A stretch of DNA of 64,000 nt from Sphingomonas taxi. Its GTDB lineage: Bacteria; Pseudomonadota; Alphaproteobacteria; Sphingomonadales; Sphingomonadaceae. The stretch is from positions 868,001-932,000 of the forward strand of contig NZ_CP009571.1 in the NCBI RefSeq assembly GCF_000764535.1, given 5' to 3'. The stretch's first letter is position 1. Each line of letters opens with the position of its first letter. A model generated the notes under the pieces. It worked only from the letters and a program-made list of their open reading frames with translations, was not told the origin of the DNA and did no database searches. Shown here piece by piece: positions 25,529-33,500 of the stretch. The position numbers and the translations under genes were made by a program.

Positions 25529-27077
25529 CCCTGCGTGACACGCGCACCGCCTCTTCCGGCGTCGTCAGGCCGCGCCGGACCAGTGCCTCGGCCGCCTGGG
25601 CGAGGCTCGGCGTGCGGGCGAAGGCGTGGGCGGCGATCGCGGTCTCGTCGGTGCCGTCGTTGATCATGCGGCGGATCGTGTCGTCCACCCGCACCGCCTC
25701 GAACACGCCGATCCGGCCCTTGAAGCCGGTGTGGTTGCATTCGGGGCAGCCGACCGATTCGTAGACGGTCGCGTCGGGCTCGATGCCGAGCAGGCCGGCG
25801 ACGCCATGCGATCCGGGCACCGCATGGCGGCAGACCGGGCAGAGCCGGCGCACCAGCCGCTGCGCGATCACCGCGCGCAAGGTCGAGGCGAGCAGGAACG
25901 GCTCGACCTTCATGTCGCGCATGCGGGTGATCGCGCCGATCGCGTCGTTGGTATGGACGGTCGAGAGCACGAGATGGCCGGTCAGCGACGCCTGCACCGC
26001 GATTTCGGCGGTCTCGCGGTCGCGGATTTCGCCGACCATGACGACGTCGGGGTCCTGGCGCAGGATCGCGCGCAGGCCGGCGGCGAAGGTCAGCCCGACC
26101 TTGGGATTGACCTGCGTCTGGCCGACGCCCTCGACGGCATATTCGACCGGGTCCTCGACGGTGAGGATGTTGCGGCTGCCGTCGTTGAGCAGGCGCAGCG
26201 CGCCGTAGAGCGTCGTCGTCTTGCCCGAACCGGTCGGCCCGGTGACGAGGATGATGCCATTGGGTTCGGCGAGCGCGCCGCGCAGCAGCGCGTACATCGC
26301 CGGATCGAGGCCCAGCGCCTCGAGATCGATGCCGGCATTGTCCTTGTCGAGGATACGCAGCACGACGCGCTCGCCGGCGCGGCTCGGCAAGGTCGAGACG
26401 CGGACGTCGAGCAGCTTGCCGCCGAGGGTGAGGCCCATGCGGCCGTCCTGCGGCACGCGCCGCTCGGCGATGTCGAGCCGGGCCATGACCTTGATGCGGC
26501 TGACGACGACGGGGGCGACGTGCGGCGGCATGCGCAGCGTCTCGCGCAGCACGCCGTCGATGCGCATGCGGACGATCAGGCCGGTCTCATAGGGCTCGAT
26601 ATGGATGTCGGAGACGCCGTTGCGCGCGGCGTCGGCGATGATGCCGTTGATCAGGCGGATCGCTGGCGCATCGTCGGCGGTGTCGAGCAGGTCCTCGGCG
26701 GTCGGCAGCCCCTCGGCGAGGCTGTCCAGCTCGTCGCCCATGCCGACCGCGGCGAGCGCATTGGCCTGACCGTCCATCGCATAATTGTCGGAGAGCAGGC
26801 GGTCGAACTGCGGCGCCTCGACGATCGATACATCGAACGGGCGGGCGAGATAGCGGCGGATCTCGATCAGCGCCTTGGGGTTAGCGCCGGCGCGCAGCGC
26901 GACGGTGAGATGCGTGTCGGTGTCGGTATGGGTGACGACGACGCCGTGCTTGCGGGCGAAGGCGTAGGGGATGGCGAGCATCGGGAGCGGCTCGGCCGCG
27001 GCGGGGGGCTCGGGCAGGACGAGGGTCTCGGGGGCGGTGTCGGGCGCGTCGAGGGCGTCGCCGGTGCGGATGATCAT
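25494..27077 (-). CDS. gspE: type II secretion ATPase E
   Basis: 527-residue cytoplasmic hexameric ATPase that powers pseudopilus assembly. Walker A GPTGSGKTT at 280-288, Asp box ILTVEDPVEY, Walker B DPDVVMVGEIRD, His box LVLSTVHTND; a zinc-binding four-Cys module at 413/416 (CPVC) and 444/447 (CPEC) is intact. An N1-like region precedes. The ATG at 27077 overlaps, by 4 bases, the end of the repeat-derived reading frame rather than gspD itself. Confidence 0.95.
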   Translation of the reverse strand: MIIRTGDALDAPDTAPETLVLPEPPAAAEPLPMLAIPYAFARKHGVVVTHTDTDTHLTVALRAGANPKALIEIRRYLARPFDVSIVEAPQFDRLLSDNYAMDGQANALAAVGMGDELDSLAEGLPTAEDLLDTADDAPAIRLINGIIADAARNGVSDIHIEPYETGLIVRMRIDGVLRETLRMPPHVAPVVVSRIKVMARLDIAERRVPQDGRMGLTLGGKLLDVRVSTLPSRAGERVVLRILDKDNAGIDLEALGLDPAMYALLRGALAEPNGIILVTGPTGSGKTTTLYGALRLLNDGSRNILTVEDPVEYAVEGVGQTQVNPKVGLTFAAGLRAILRQDPDVVMVGEIRDRETAEIAVQASLTGHLVLSTVHTNDAIGAITRMRDMKVEPFLLASTLRAVIAQRLVRRLCPVCRHAVPGSHGVAGLLGIEPDATVYESVGCPECNHTGFKGRIGVFEAVRVDDTIRRMINDGTDETAIAAHAFARTPSLAQAAEALVRRGLTTPEEAVRVSRRDATDLVVVDDA

Positions 27078-27712
27078 TGCTGGTGCCTAACCGGGTTCGT
27101 CATTCCCGTGGTGGAGTCGATGTCCCTGACGGCCGCCTCCCCCCCTTCGTCATCCCCGCGCAGGCGGGGATCCAGACGCGCGGGTGTCGCGATGGCGCCG
27201 CAAGGTCCGCGGGTATGGATCCCCGCCTGCGCGGGGATGACGGTGTTGGGGGTGAGAGGTGCGCCCTCTTCCTTCGTCATCCCGGCTGAGGCCGGGACCC
27301 ATGGGTGCGGGTCGTTGATGGCGCGCGCCGACGCCGGTTGCGCCGCGTCCATGGGTCCCGGCTTTCGCCGGGATGACGATGGGGGGAGCGTCCTCCCCGA
27401 TAGTCCCGTGGCGGTGGGGAGAATCGCGACGGGCGCCTCCCCCTTCTCGTCATCCCCGCGGAGGCGGGGATCCAGACGCGCAGGTGTTGCGATGGCGCCG
27501 TAAGGTCCGCGCGTATGGATCCCCGCCTGCGCGGGGATGACAGAGTTGGGGGTGAGGCGGGCGCCCTCCCCGTTCGTCATCCCGGCGGAGGCCGGGAGCC
27601 ATGGGTGCGGGACGTTGATAGCGCGTGCCGACGCCGACCGCGCCGTGTCCATGGGTCCCGGCTTTCGCCGGGATGACGATGGGGGGGTATGCGCGGCGGG
27701 CGTGTTGCTCAT
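27074..27712 (-). other. repeat-derived open frame bridging gspD and gspE
   Basis: 212 codons, starting with an ATG that overlaps the gspD stop (ATGA at 27709-27712) and ending with a TGA overlapping the gspE ATG (27074-27077). The product is two near-identical 100-residue copies with recurring phrases SSSRRKPGPMD, PWVPASAGMT, VIPAQAGIHTRG, LDPRLRGDD, which are translations of the hairpin arms. No known domain. A real protein is doubtful, but the geometry suits translational coupling. See the separate repeat entry. Confidence 0.4.
27148..27678. repeat. 300 bp tandem duplication of paired long hairpins (family B)
   Basis: Two units with exact 300 bp spacing. Each has hairpin a (27148-27242; 27448-27541; arms CGTCATCCCCGCGCAGGCGG and complement) and hairpin b (27275-27378; 27575-27678; arms CGTCATCCCGGCTGAGGCCG and a complement carrying GGCTTTCGCCGGGATGACG). 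Copies differ by scattered substitutions without frame-breaking changes. Not CRISPR: no short direct repeats with unique spacers. Confidence 0.85.
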
Positions 27713-29946
27713 CGGTCCCTCGGGCGGATGACCTTCGTCGTATTGTGCTGGATCGGCACCGCGATGCGCGGGTCCTCGATGTTGCCGGGGATCGGTGCCG
27801 AGGGGATCGGCGGTGCGGCGCCGAGATAGTCGCGGACCAGCTGGTCGATCGACGGCTCCTCATTGGGCGATTGCAGCCCCTGTTGCAGGCGGATGTAGCC
27901 GTAGCGCTGCTCGGCGACCCGGCGGCTGTCGGCGGCGCTGCGCAGGATCGTCGGGCGGATGAAGATCATGAGGTTGGTCTTGTTGCGCGACTTGGCCTTC
28001 GACTTGAACAGGTTGCCGAGCACCGGGATGTCGCCGAGCAGCGGGATCTTCTCGATCGTGCGGCGCTCCTCGTCGCTGAGCAGGCCGCCCATCACCGCGA
28101 TCTGGCCCTCGTCGACGGTCAGCGTCGTCTCGATCTCACGCTTGTTGAGGATGAGGTCGCTGTTGTCGCTCGACACCGGGCCGGCGATCGAGCTGACCTC
28201 GAGGCGCAGGTTGAGCTTGACCGTGCCGGACGAATTGACTTGCGGCCGCGCGGTCAGCTCGATGCCGACATTCTCGCGCTGCGTGGTGCGGAAGGTGTTG
28301 TCGAAATTGTTCGACAGCGCCTGGCCGGTGGTGATCGGAATTTCCTGGCCGACGAGGCTGTGCGCTTCCTGATTGTCGACCGTCACCAGATGCGGGACCT
28401 GCAACAGGTTCGACGTCGTATCGCTCTTCACCGCGTTGATGATCGCGCCGAACAGGACGTCGCCGATCTTGCCGCCGAAGCCGCCGAAACCGCCGGTCGA
28501 GCTGAGGATCGAATTGAGCGCCGACTGGGTGAGCGTATCGGACGCGGTATTGTTGGTCACGGTGGTGACAACGCCGTTCGCGACCGTCGTCGTGGTGTTG
28601 TTCGACAGTTCGCGCGCGCCGATCGCGCCGGCGATCTGGAGGATGTTGGGCGCGCTGTTCGAGAAGGTCGAGGCCGCGAAGGCGCCGCCCGACGGGTTCG
28701 CGAGGACGAATTGCGCGCCGAGCTTGTTGACCGTCGAATCGGAGACTTCGGCGACGATCCCCTCGATCAGCACCTGTTCGCGGCGGGTGTCGAGCTGGCG
28801 GACGACGTCGGCCAATTGCCGCTGGATATCGGCGGGCGCGGCGATGACGATCGCGTTCGCGCCCTGGAACCGGGTGACGACCGCGGCGGTACGCCCGCCC
28901 TGGGTGGTGATCGCAGGCTGGTTGGGGCCGTTGGCGCTGCCGCCGCCGCTCGGCTGCTGGACCGGTGCCTGCGTCACCTGACGCTGCTGGCTCTGGCCGC
29001 CGCTGCCGCCGGTGCTGCTGCCGAAGCCGGTCTGGGTGCGCGAAAGCTGCGTCTCCTGCACCGCATCGGGGGTCTGGCCGACGAGCTGCTGGAGCACGGG
29101 GAGCAATTGCGCGGCGTCGGCATTCTCAAGGAAGACGACGCGGATCTCGGTGCCGTTCTTCGCTTTCTGGTCGAGGTCCTGCGCGACCTGGACGAGGCGC
29201 GCGACGCTGTTGGCGTCGCCGCGGATGATGACCGAATTGCTGCTGTCGACCGCGGTGACGCTGGTGCCGACGCCGCCCTGCGCACCGCCGCCGCCCTGCC
29301 CGCCGGGCGCGCCGGTGGCGAGGCCCTGCAGGGCGGCGGCGATCTCCTTCGCGCTGGCGTTCTTGAGCGCGACGACGCGGGTCGAGGCATTGTCGGCATC
29401 GACGCGGCGCAGCACCTCGCGGATACGGCGGATGTTGTCGCCGAAATCGACGACGACGAGGCTGTTCGAGCCGCGATTGGCGCTGACCGACCCTTGCGCG
29501 CTGACCAGCGGGCGCACCGTCTCGATCGCCTGCGTCGCGTCGATCGAGCGGAGGCGGACGATCTCGGTGACGAAGCTGTTGCGGTTGGCGCCGGCCGACC
29601 CGATGCGGCTCGGCTGCGAGGCGGCATTGTCGATCGGCTGGATGCGGAAGGCACCGTTGCCGGTCGGCACCGCGACGAGGCCGTTGGCGCGCAGCGTCGA
29701 CAGGAAGGTCTCGAAATATTCGGAGCGGCTGAGCGGCCGGTCGGTGACCACCGTCACCTTGCCGTTGACGCGCGCGTCGATGATGAAGGTGCGGCCCGTC
29801 ACCTTGGCGGCGTCGGCGATGAAGGCGCGGATGTCGGCGTCGCGGACGTTGAGCGTGGTCTGGGCCAGCGCCGTCGTCGGCAGCGCGAGCGCGGCGGTGG
29901 ACAGCAGCAGGGCGGAGGCGAGCGTCTTCATGGGAACCGTCTTCAT
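27709..29946 (-). CDS. gspD: type II secretion secretin GspD
   Basis: 745-residue outer-membrane secretin. Signal peptide MKTLASALLLSTAALALPTTALA-like at the start, N0 domain (LNVRDADIRAFIADAAKVTG), three N1-N3 KH-like domains with a long Gly/Gln/Ser-rich linker in N3 (around the GGSGGQSQQRQV stretch), then the secretin core (VPHLVTVDNQEAHSLVGQE, TLTVDEGQIAVMGGLLSDEE, PLLGDIPVLGNLFKS). The ATG at 29946 overlaps the gspC stop (TGATG); a TTG at 29949 is also possible. No GspS pilotin is seen in the window. Confidence 0.95.
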   Translation of the reverse strand: MKTVPMKTLASALLLSTAALALPTTALAQTTLNVRDADIRAFIADAAKVTGRTFIIDARVNGKVTVVTDRPLSRSEYFETFLSTLRANGLVAVPTGNGAFRIQPIDNAASQPSRIGSAGANRNSFVTEIVRLRSIDATQAIETVRPLVSAQGSVSANRGSNSLVVVDFGDNIRRIREVLRRVDADNASTRVVALKNASAKEIAAALQGLATGAPGGQGGGGAQGGVGTSVTAVDSSNSVIIRGDANSVARLVQVAQDLDQKAKNGTEIRVVFLENADAAQLLPVLQQLVGQTPDAVQETQLSRTQTGFGSSTGGSGGQSQQRQVTQAPVQQPSGGGSANGPNQPAITTQGGRTAAVVTRFQGANAIVIAAPADIQRQLADVVRQLDTRREQVLIEGIVAEVSDSTVNKLGAQFVLANPSGGAFAASTFSNSAPNILQIAGAIGARELSNNTTTTVANGVVTTVTNNTASDTLTQSALNSILSSTGGFGGFGGKIGDVLFGAIINAVKSDTTSNLLQVPHLVTVDNQEAHSLVGQEIPITTGQALSNNFDNTFRTTQRENVGIELTARPQVNSSGTVKLNLRLEVSSIAGPVSSDNSDLILNKREIETTLTVDEGQIAVMGGLLSDEERRTIEKIPLLGDIPVLGNLFKSKAKSRNKTNLMIFIRPTILRSAADSRRVAEQRYGYIRLQQGLQSPNEEPSIDQLVRDYLGAAPPIPSAPIPGNIEDPRIAVPIQHNTTKVIRPRDR

Positions 29947-30788
29947 CAATTGGGCGCGATCGTGATGGCGAGCGCAAGCGTCTGCGACCCACGTTCGACG
30001 GTGATGGGGATGTTGCCGCCGCCGGCGAAATCGGCGGTGACGCGGTCGAGGTCCTGCGGGCCGCTGACCGGCCGGCCGCCGATCGCGGTGACGACGTCGC
30101 CGTCGCGCAGGCCGGCGTTGCGGAACAGCGCGCCCGACCCCTGCGAGCGGACGACGAGCCCGGAGATGCGGCCCGAATCGATGCGCGGGATGAAGCCGAT
30201 CTCGTTGCGGATCTGATTGGCGCGGATCGCCGCGGGGGCGCCGGTGCCGGGCGACGGCGGCGCGGGCGGCGTGCCGGGGGCGCCGAGCGCGGCGGGCTGG
30301 GCGCCGGCGGGCGCGTCGGACTGGACGAGGAACAGATCCTCGGCGGTGCCGCCGCGATCGATGGTGATATGGTCGAAGGCGACCGCCTTCAATCGGACGC
30401 CGGGCTGGATCTCCTCGCCGACCGCGACGCTCTTCTGGACGTTGTCGGGACCGGCGAGGATCGCCGAGCCGCGGCCCGACGCCTCGTCGACGCGGATGCC
30501 GAACAGCGTCAGCTGGAGCGAGGTGACGGTCGCCGGCCCCTGTTGCGGCCCGCCGAGCCGGAAGAAGGGATCGAACCCGGCGAGCACGTCATAGGGGCGG
30601 CCGGGCACGGTGACCGCCGCCGGGCGCCAGTCGCCGAGCGGCGACACCGGCGTGACGAGCGTCCACACCAGTCGCGCGCTCTGCGTCGCCAGTCCTGCGA
30701 TCAGGATCAGCTCGGCCAGCGAATAGACGTTCACGACGGGCAAGCGGCGCAAAAGGCGCCGCGTGCGCGCGTCGAGTTTCAAGCGCAT
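29946..30788 (-). CDS. gspC: type II secretion system protein C
   Basis: 280 residues. Cytoplasmic basic N-terminus, one membrane helix (LAELILIAGLATQSARLVWTL), HR domain (SLQLTLFGIRVDEASGRGSAIL, VAVGEEIQPGVRLKAVAFDHI), a Pro/Ala-rich linker and a C-terminal PDZ domain (GLVVRSQGSGALFRNAGLRD GDVVTAIGG). It links the platform to the secretin and probably recognises substrates. First gene of the gsp operon; no gspO prepilin peptidase is present in the window. Confidence 0.93.
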   Translation of the reverse strand: MRLKLDARTRRLLRRLPVVNVYSLAELILIAGLATQSARLVWTLVTPVSPLGDWRPAAVTVPGRPYDVLAGFDPFFRLGGPQQGPATVTSLQLTLFGIRVDEASGRGSAILAGPDNVQKSVAVGEEIQPGVRLKAVAFDHITIDRGGTAEDLFLVQSDAPAGAQPAALGAPGTPPAPPSPGTGAPAAIRANQIRNEIGFIPRIDSGRISGLVVRSQGSGALFRNAGLRDGDVVTAIGGRPVSGPQDLDRVTADFAGGGNIPITVERGSQTLALAITIAPN

Positions 30789-30853
30789 GAAGTCATCCCG
30801 TCCCGCAGCGTCCGCCTACGCATGGCATGTTACGCTTTTGCGGCAAAGAGGGA

Positions 30854-31456
30854 TCATACGGTGACGATGCGGGTGCCGAGCCGTTCGGCTTCCTCGGGAT
30901 CGTGGGTGACCATCAGGATCGGCAGGCCGGCCTCGTCGCGGACGCGGAGCAGCGCGTCCATGATCTCGCCGCGGCGCGACCGGTCGAGCGACGACAAGGG
31001 CTCGTCGAGCAGCAGGAAGGCGGGGTCGCTGAGCAGCGCGCGGCCGATCGCGACGCGGCGCGCCTCGCCGCCCGACAGGGTGCGCGGCCAGCGGTCGAGC
31101 AGGTGGCCGATGCCGAGCATCGCGACGGTGGCGGCGAGGCCGCTGTCGTCCGCGGCGCCGTAGAGGAGGTTGGCGCGGACGCGGCGATGCGGGAACAGCC
31201 GCGGGTCCTGGAAGACGTAGCCGGCGCGGCGGTGCTCGGGGGCGACGTCGATCCCTTGCGCCGAATCGAACAGCGTGCGGCCGGCGACGACTATGCGGCC
31301 GGCATCGGGGCGGAGCAGGCCGGCGACCATGTTGAGCACGCTCGTCTTGCCGATCCCCGACGGGCCGAAGAGGACGGTGAGCCCCTCGCCCGCATGCAGG
31401 TCGAGCGCGACCGAGGCCTCGCCGAGCCGCTTCTCGACGCGGATCTCAAAGGACAT
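30854..31456 (-). CDS. modC: molybdate ABC transporter ATP-binding protein (short form)
   Basis: 200 residues. Walker A GPSGIGKT at 31-38, signature LSGGEARRVAIGRAL, Walker B FLLLDEPLSSLD and switch MVTHD. It ends right after the ATPase domain: the C-terminal MOP (molybdate-binding) domain of classical ModC is missing. Overlaps modB by 11 bp. Assigned to molybdate from the modA-modB neighbours. Confidence 0.88.
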   Translation of the reverse strand: MSFEIRVEKRLGEASVALDLHAGEGLTVLFGPSGIGKTSVLNMVAGLLRPDAGRIVVAGRTLFDSAQGIDVAPEHRRAGYVFQDPRLFPHRRVRANLLYGAADDSGLAATVAMLGIGHLLDRWPRTLSGGEARRVAIGRALLSDPAFLLLDEPLSSLDRSRRGEIMDALLRVRDEAGLPILMVTHDPEEAERLGTRIVTV

Positions 31457-32135
31457 GCAGGCCCCGGCGGACGCGGCGGGTGAGCAGTTCGGAGATCAGC
31501 AGCGCGGCGAGGCTGAGCGCGACCGACATGGCGGACAGGCGCCAGACGGTCGCCTCGGCACCGGGCTGCTGGAGCGCGGAATAGATGGCGAGCGGCAGCG
31601 TCTGCGTCTCGCCCGGCACGTTGGAGACGAAGGTGATCGTCGCGCCGAATTCGCCGATCGAGCGCGCGAAGCCGAGCACCGCGCCGGCGAGGATTCCGGG
31701 CAGGCTGAGCGGCAGGGTCAGCGTCCAGAACACCCGCCACGGCCCGGCGCCGAGCGTGCGCGCGGCGCTTTCGAGGCGGCGGTCGACCGCCTCGATCGAC
31801 AGCCGCATCGCGCGCACCATCAGCGGCAGCGCCATGATCGCCGCAGCGATCGCCGCGCCGGTCCAGCGAAACAGGACGGTCACGCCGAACCAATGTTCGA
31901 GCAGGCTGCCGAGCGGGCCGTTGGGGCCGAAGGCGAGCAGCAGCAGCCAGCCAATCACGACCGGCGGCACCACCAACGGCAGATGGACGAGCGCGTCGAG
32001 CAGCAATTTGCCGGGAAAGCGCCCGCGCGCGAGCAGCCACGCCAGCGCGAAGGCGAGCGGCAGCACCGCCGCCATCGCGACGCCGCCGACCTTGAGCGAC
32101 AGCGCGACGATCGTCCATTCGGCGGGCGACAGCAT
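31446..32135 (-). CDS. modB: molybdate ABC transporter permease
   Basis: 229 residues, about five membrane helices, opening MLSPAEWTIVALSLKVGGVA. The permease loop that meets the ATPase reads AARTLGAGPWRVFWTLTLPLSLPGILAGAVLGF with the EAA-like Gly. SIGEFGATITFVSNVPGETQTLPLAIY is a hallmark of ModB. Its ATG overlaps the modA stop by one base. Confidence 0.94.
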   Translation of the reverse strand: MLSPAEWTIVALSLKVGGVAMAAVLPLAFALAWLLARGRFPGKLLLDALVHLPLVVPPVVIGWLLLLAFGPNGPLGSLLEHWFGVTVLFRWTGAAIAAAIMALPLMVRAMRLSIEAVDRRLESAARTLGAGPWRVFWTLTLPLSLPGILAGAVLGFARSIGEFGATITFVSNVPGETQTLPLAIYSALQQPGAEATVWRLSAMSVALSLAALLISELLTRRVRRGLHVL

Positions 32136-32884
32136 CAGCGCGGGGTGAATCCGTAGCCGGCGAAGATCGCCTTACCGGGGCGGCTGATCAGGAAGCGGCG
32201 GAAGCCCTCCCCTTCCGGATTGCGCGAGGCGGCGAGGCGAGCGACGGGATAGGTGATCGGCGGATGACTGCGCGCCGGGAAGACGCCGGCGATACGCACA
32301 TTTGACGACGCCCTCGCATCGGTGGCGTAGACGATGCCGAGCGGCGCGGCGCCGCGCTCGACCAGCGTCAGGGCAGCGCGGACGCTGTCGCCGCGCACGA
32401 TCTTGGGGGCGACCGCGCTCCACACGCCGAGGCTGCGCAGCGCCGCCTCGGCGTAGCGGCCGGCGGGGACCGGCGCGTCGGCCATCGCCAGCGGCCCGGC
32501 GGCGAGCACCCGTGCCAGCGCGGCGGGCGGGCGGACGGGGATACGGACCGGATTGCCCTTCGCCGCGACGACGACGAGGCGGTTGCCGAGGAAGGTGACG
32601 CGGCTGCTCGCGACGATCAGCCGCTTGGCGGCGAGCGCGTCCATCCACTCCTGATCGGCGGAGACGAACAGATCGGCGGCACCGCCCGCCTCGATTTGCC
32701 GCGCCAGCGCCGAGGAGGCGGCGAAGGAGACGACGGGGCGCGGATGGCCCTGTTTCGCCCAGGCGTCGGCGGCGGCGTTCATCGATTCCTGAAGGCTGGC
32801 GGCGGCGAGTACCAGCGGCGGCTTGCGCTGCGCCGCCGCGGGCGCGGCGATCGCGAGCGACAGGAGCAGCAGGGAACGGATCAT
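32135..32884 (-). CDS. modA: molybdate-binding periplasmic protein
   Basis: 249 residues. Signal peptide MIRSLLLLSLAIAAPAAAQ, then LVLAAASLQESMNAAADAW, with the oxyanion-binding Ser, VSFAASSALARQIEAGGAADLFVSAD, and C-terminal YPVARLAASRNPEGEGFRRFL. Start at 32884 places it just after a ModE-like palindrome. Supplies molybdate for enzymes such as the YdeP-like oxidoreductase in this window. Confidence 0.94.
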   Translation of the reverse strand: MIRSLLLLSLAIAAPAAAQRKPPLVLAAASLQESMNAAADAWAKQGHPRPVVSFAASSALARQIEAGGAADLFVSADQEWMDALAAKRLIVASSRVTFLGNRLVVVAAKGNPVRIPVRPPAALARVLAAGPLAMADAPVPAGRYAEAALRSLGVWSAVAPKIVRGDSVRAALTLVERGAAPLGIVYATDARASSNVRIAGVFPARSHPPITYPVARLAASRNPEGEGFRRFLISRPGKAIFAGYGFTPR

Positions 32885-32902
32885 CACGGCACCTCGAACC
32901 AA

Positions 32903-32927
32903 CGAATATATACCGTCGTATACAAGG
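32903..32927 (-). promoter_or_regulatory. candidate ModE operator upstream of modABC
   Basis: Imperfect palindrome CGAATATAT-ACCGTCG-TATACAAGG, 7 bp spacer between TATAT and TATAC. It resembles the E. coli ModE site (CGTTATAT-N7-TACATAACG) and begins 19 bp before the modA start. AT-rich in a GC-rich background. Confidence 0.6.
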
Positions 32928-32952
32928 GTTTCGTCCGGCGCGACCGGCGTTT

Positions 32953-33252
32953 TCAGCGCACTTCGTCGAGGCTCATCATCTCGTATCGATAGGCGGCGAG
33001 CCGCGCGCCGAGGCAGGCCACCATCGGCGCGACGCGGTCGCCGGCCGAGGATGCGCCTGGCGGCAGAATGAATTGCGCCGACGGCAATGCGGACTGACGG
33101 TCGTGGCCGATCGTCCCGCTGACCGCATGACACGCGCGGGCGATGGCTTTCGCCGCCGACGCGGTCAGGACCGGCTTCTCGCCGCGCGTCGTCGTGCACG
33201 CAGCGAGTGCGACGACGCCGAGCGCCGCGACGGTGATGCGCTTCGTGGTCAT
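32953..33252 (-). CDS. small putative lipoprotein
   Basis: 99 residues. Lipobox LAACTTT after a short hydrophobic signal (MTTKRITVAALGVVALAAC), so likely lipidated at Cys19. The mature part contains two further Cys (ACHAVSG, ACLGARL) that may form a disulfide. No family recognised. The gene is upstream of and co-directional with modABC but separated by the ModE-like site. Confidence 0.6.
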   Translation of the reverse strand: MTTKRITVAALGVVALAACTTTRGEKPVLTASAAKAIARACHAVSGTIGHDRQSALPSAQFILPPGASSAGDRVAPMVACLGARLAAYRYEMMSLDEVR

Positions 33253-33285
33253 TCGCTACCCCTTCCCCACAGTCATCCGTGACCT

Positions 33286-33460
33286 CCGACGTGTTCGAAA
33301 CCGTTGCGGGAGCCCACCAGTGCTCCTGCGAAAGCAGGAGCCGAGGAGTCCGGAACACTATAGGCTGTTGTACTGCTTGGCCCTGGGTTCCGGCTTTCGC
33401 CGGAACACTGTACTACATCGGAAGGCGAGTGGACTTTCGCGGAGGATTCAAACACGTCGG
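33286..33460. repeat. intergenic repeat with nested hairpins (family C)
   Basis: Outer inverted repeat CCGACGTGTTCGAA (33286-33299) and TTCAAACACGTCGG (33447-33460) enclose an inner hairpin GTGCTCCTGCGAAAGCAGGA.. (33320-33341) and a CCGGCTTTCGCCGG arm near 33390. No gene in 33253-33500. Confidence 0.7.
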
Positions 33461-33500
33461 GGTGGCATAGCCACAAGATAACCATTTCCCCGCGGTCGCA

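Noticed and set aside
27148..27678. CRISPR array suspected from regular repeats in the gsp operon
   Set aside because: The unit is a 300 bp duplication of long palindromes, with no ~30 bp direct repeats and unique spacers and no cas genes nearby.
27625..30216. 863-codon plus-strand open frame opposite gspD
   Set aside because: Antisense of the secretin; composition rich in Asp/Arg and no known domain.
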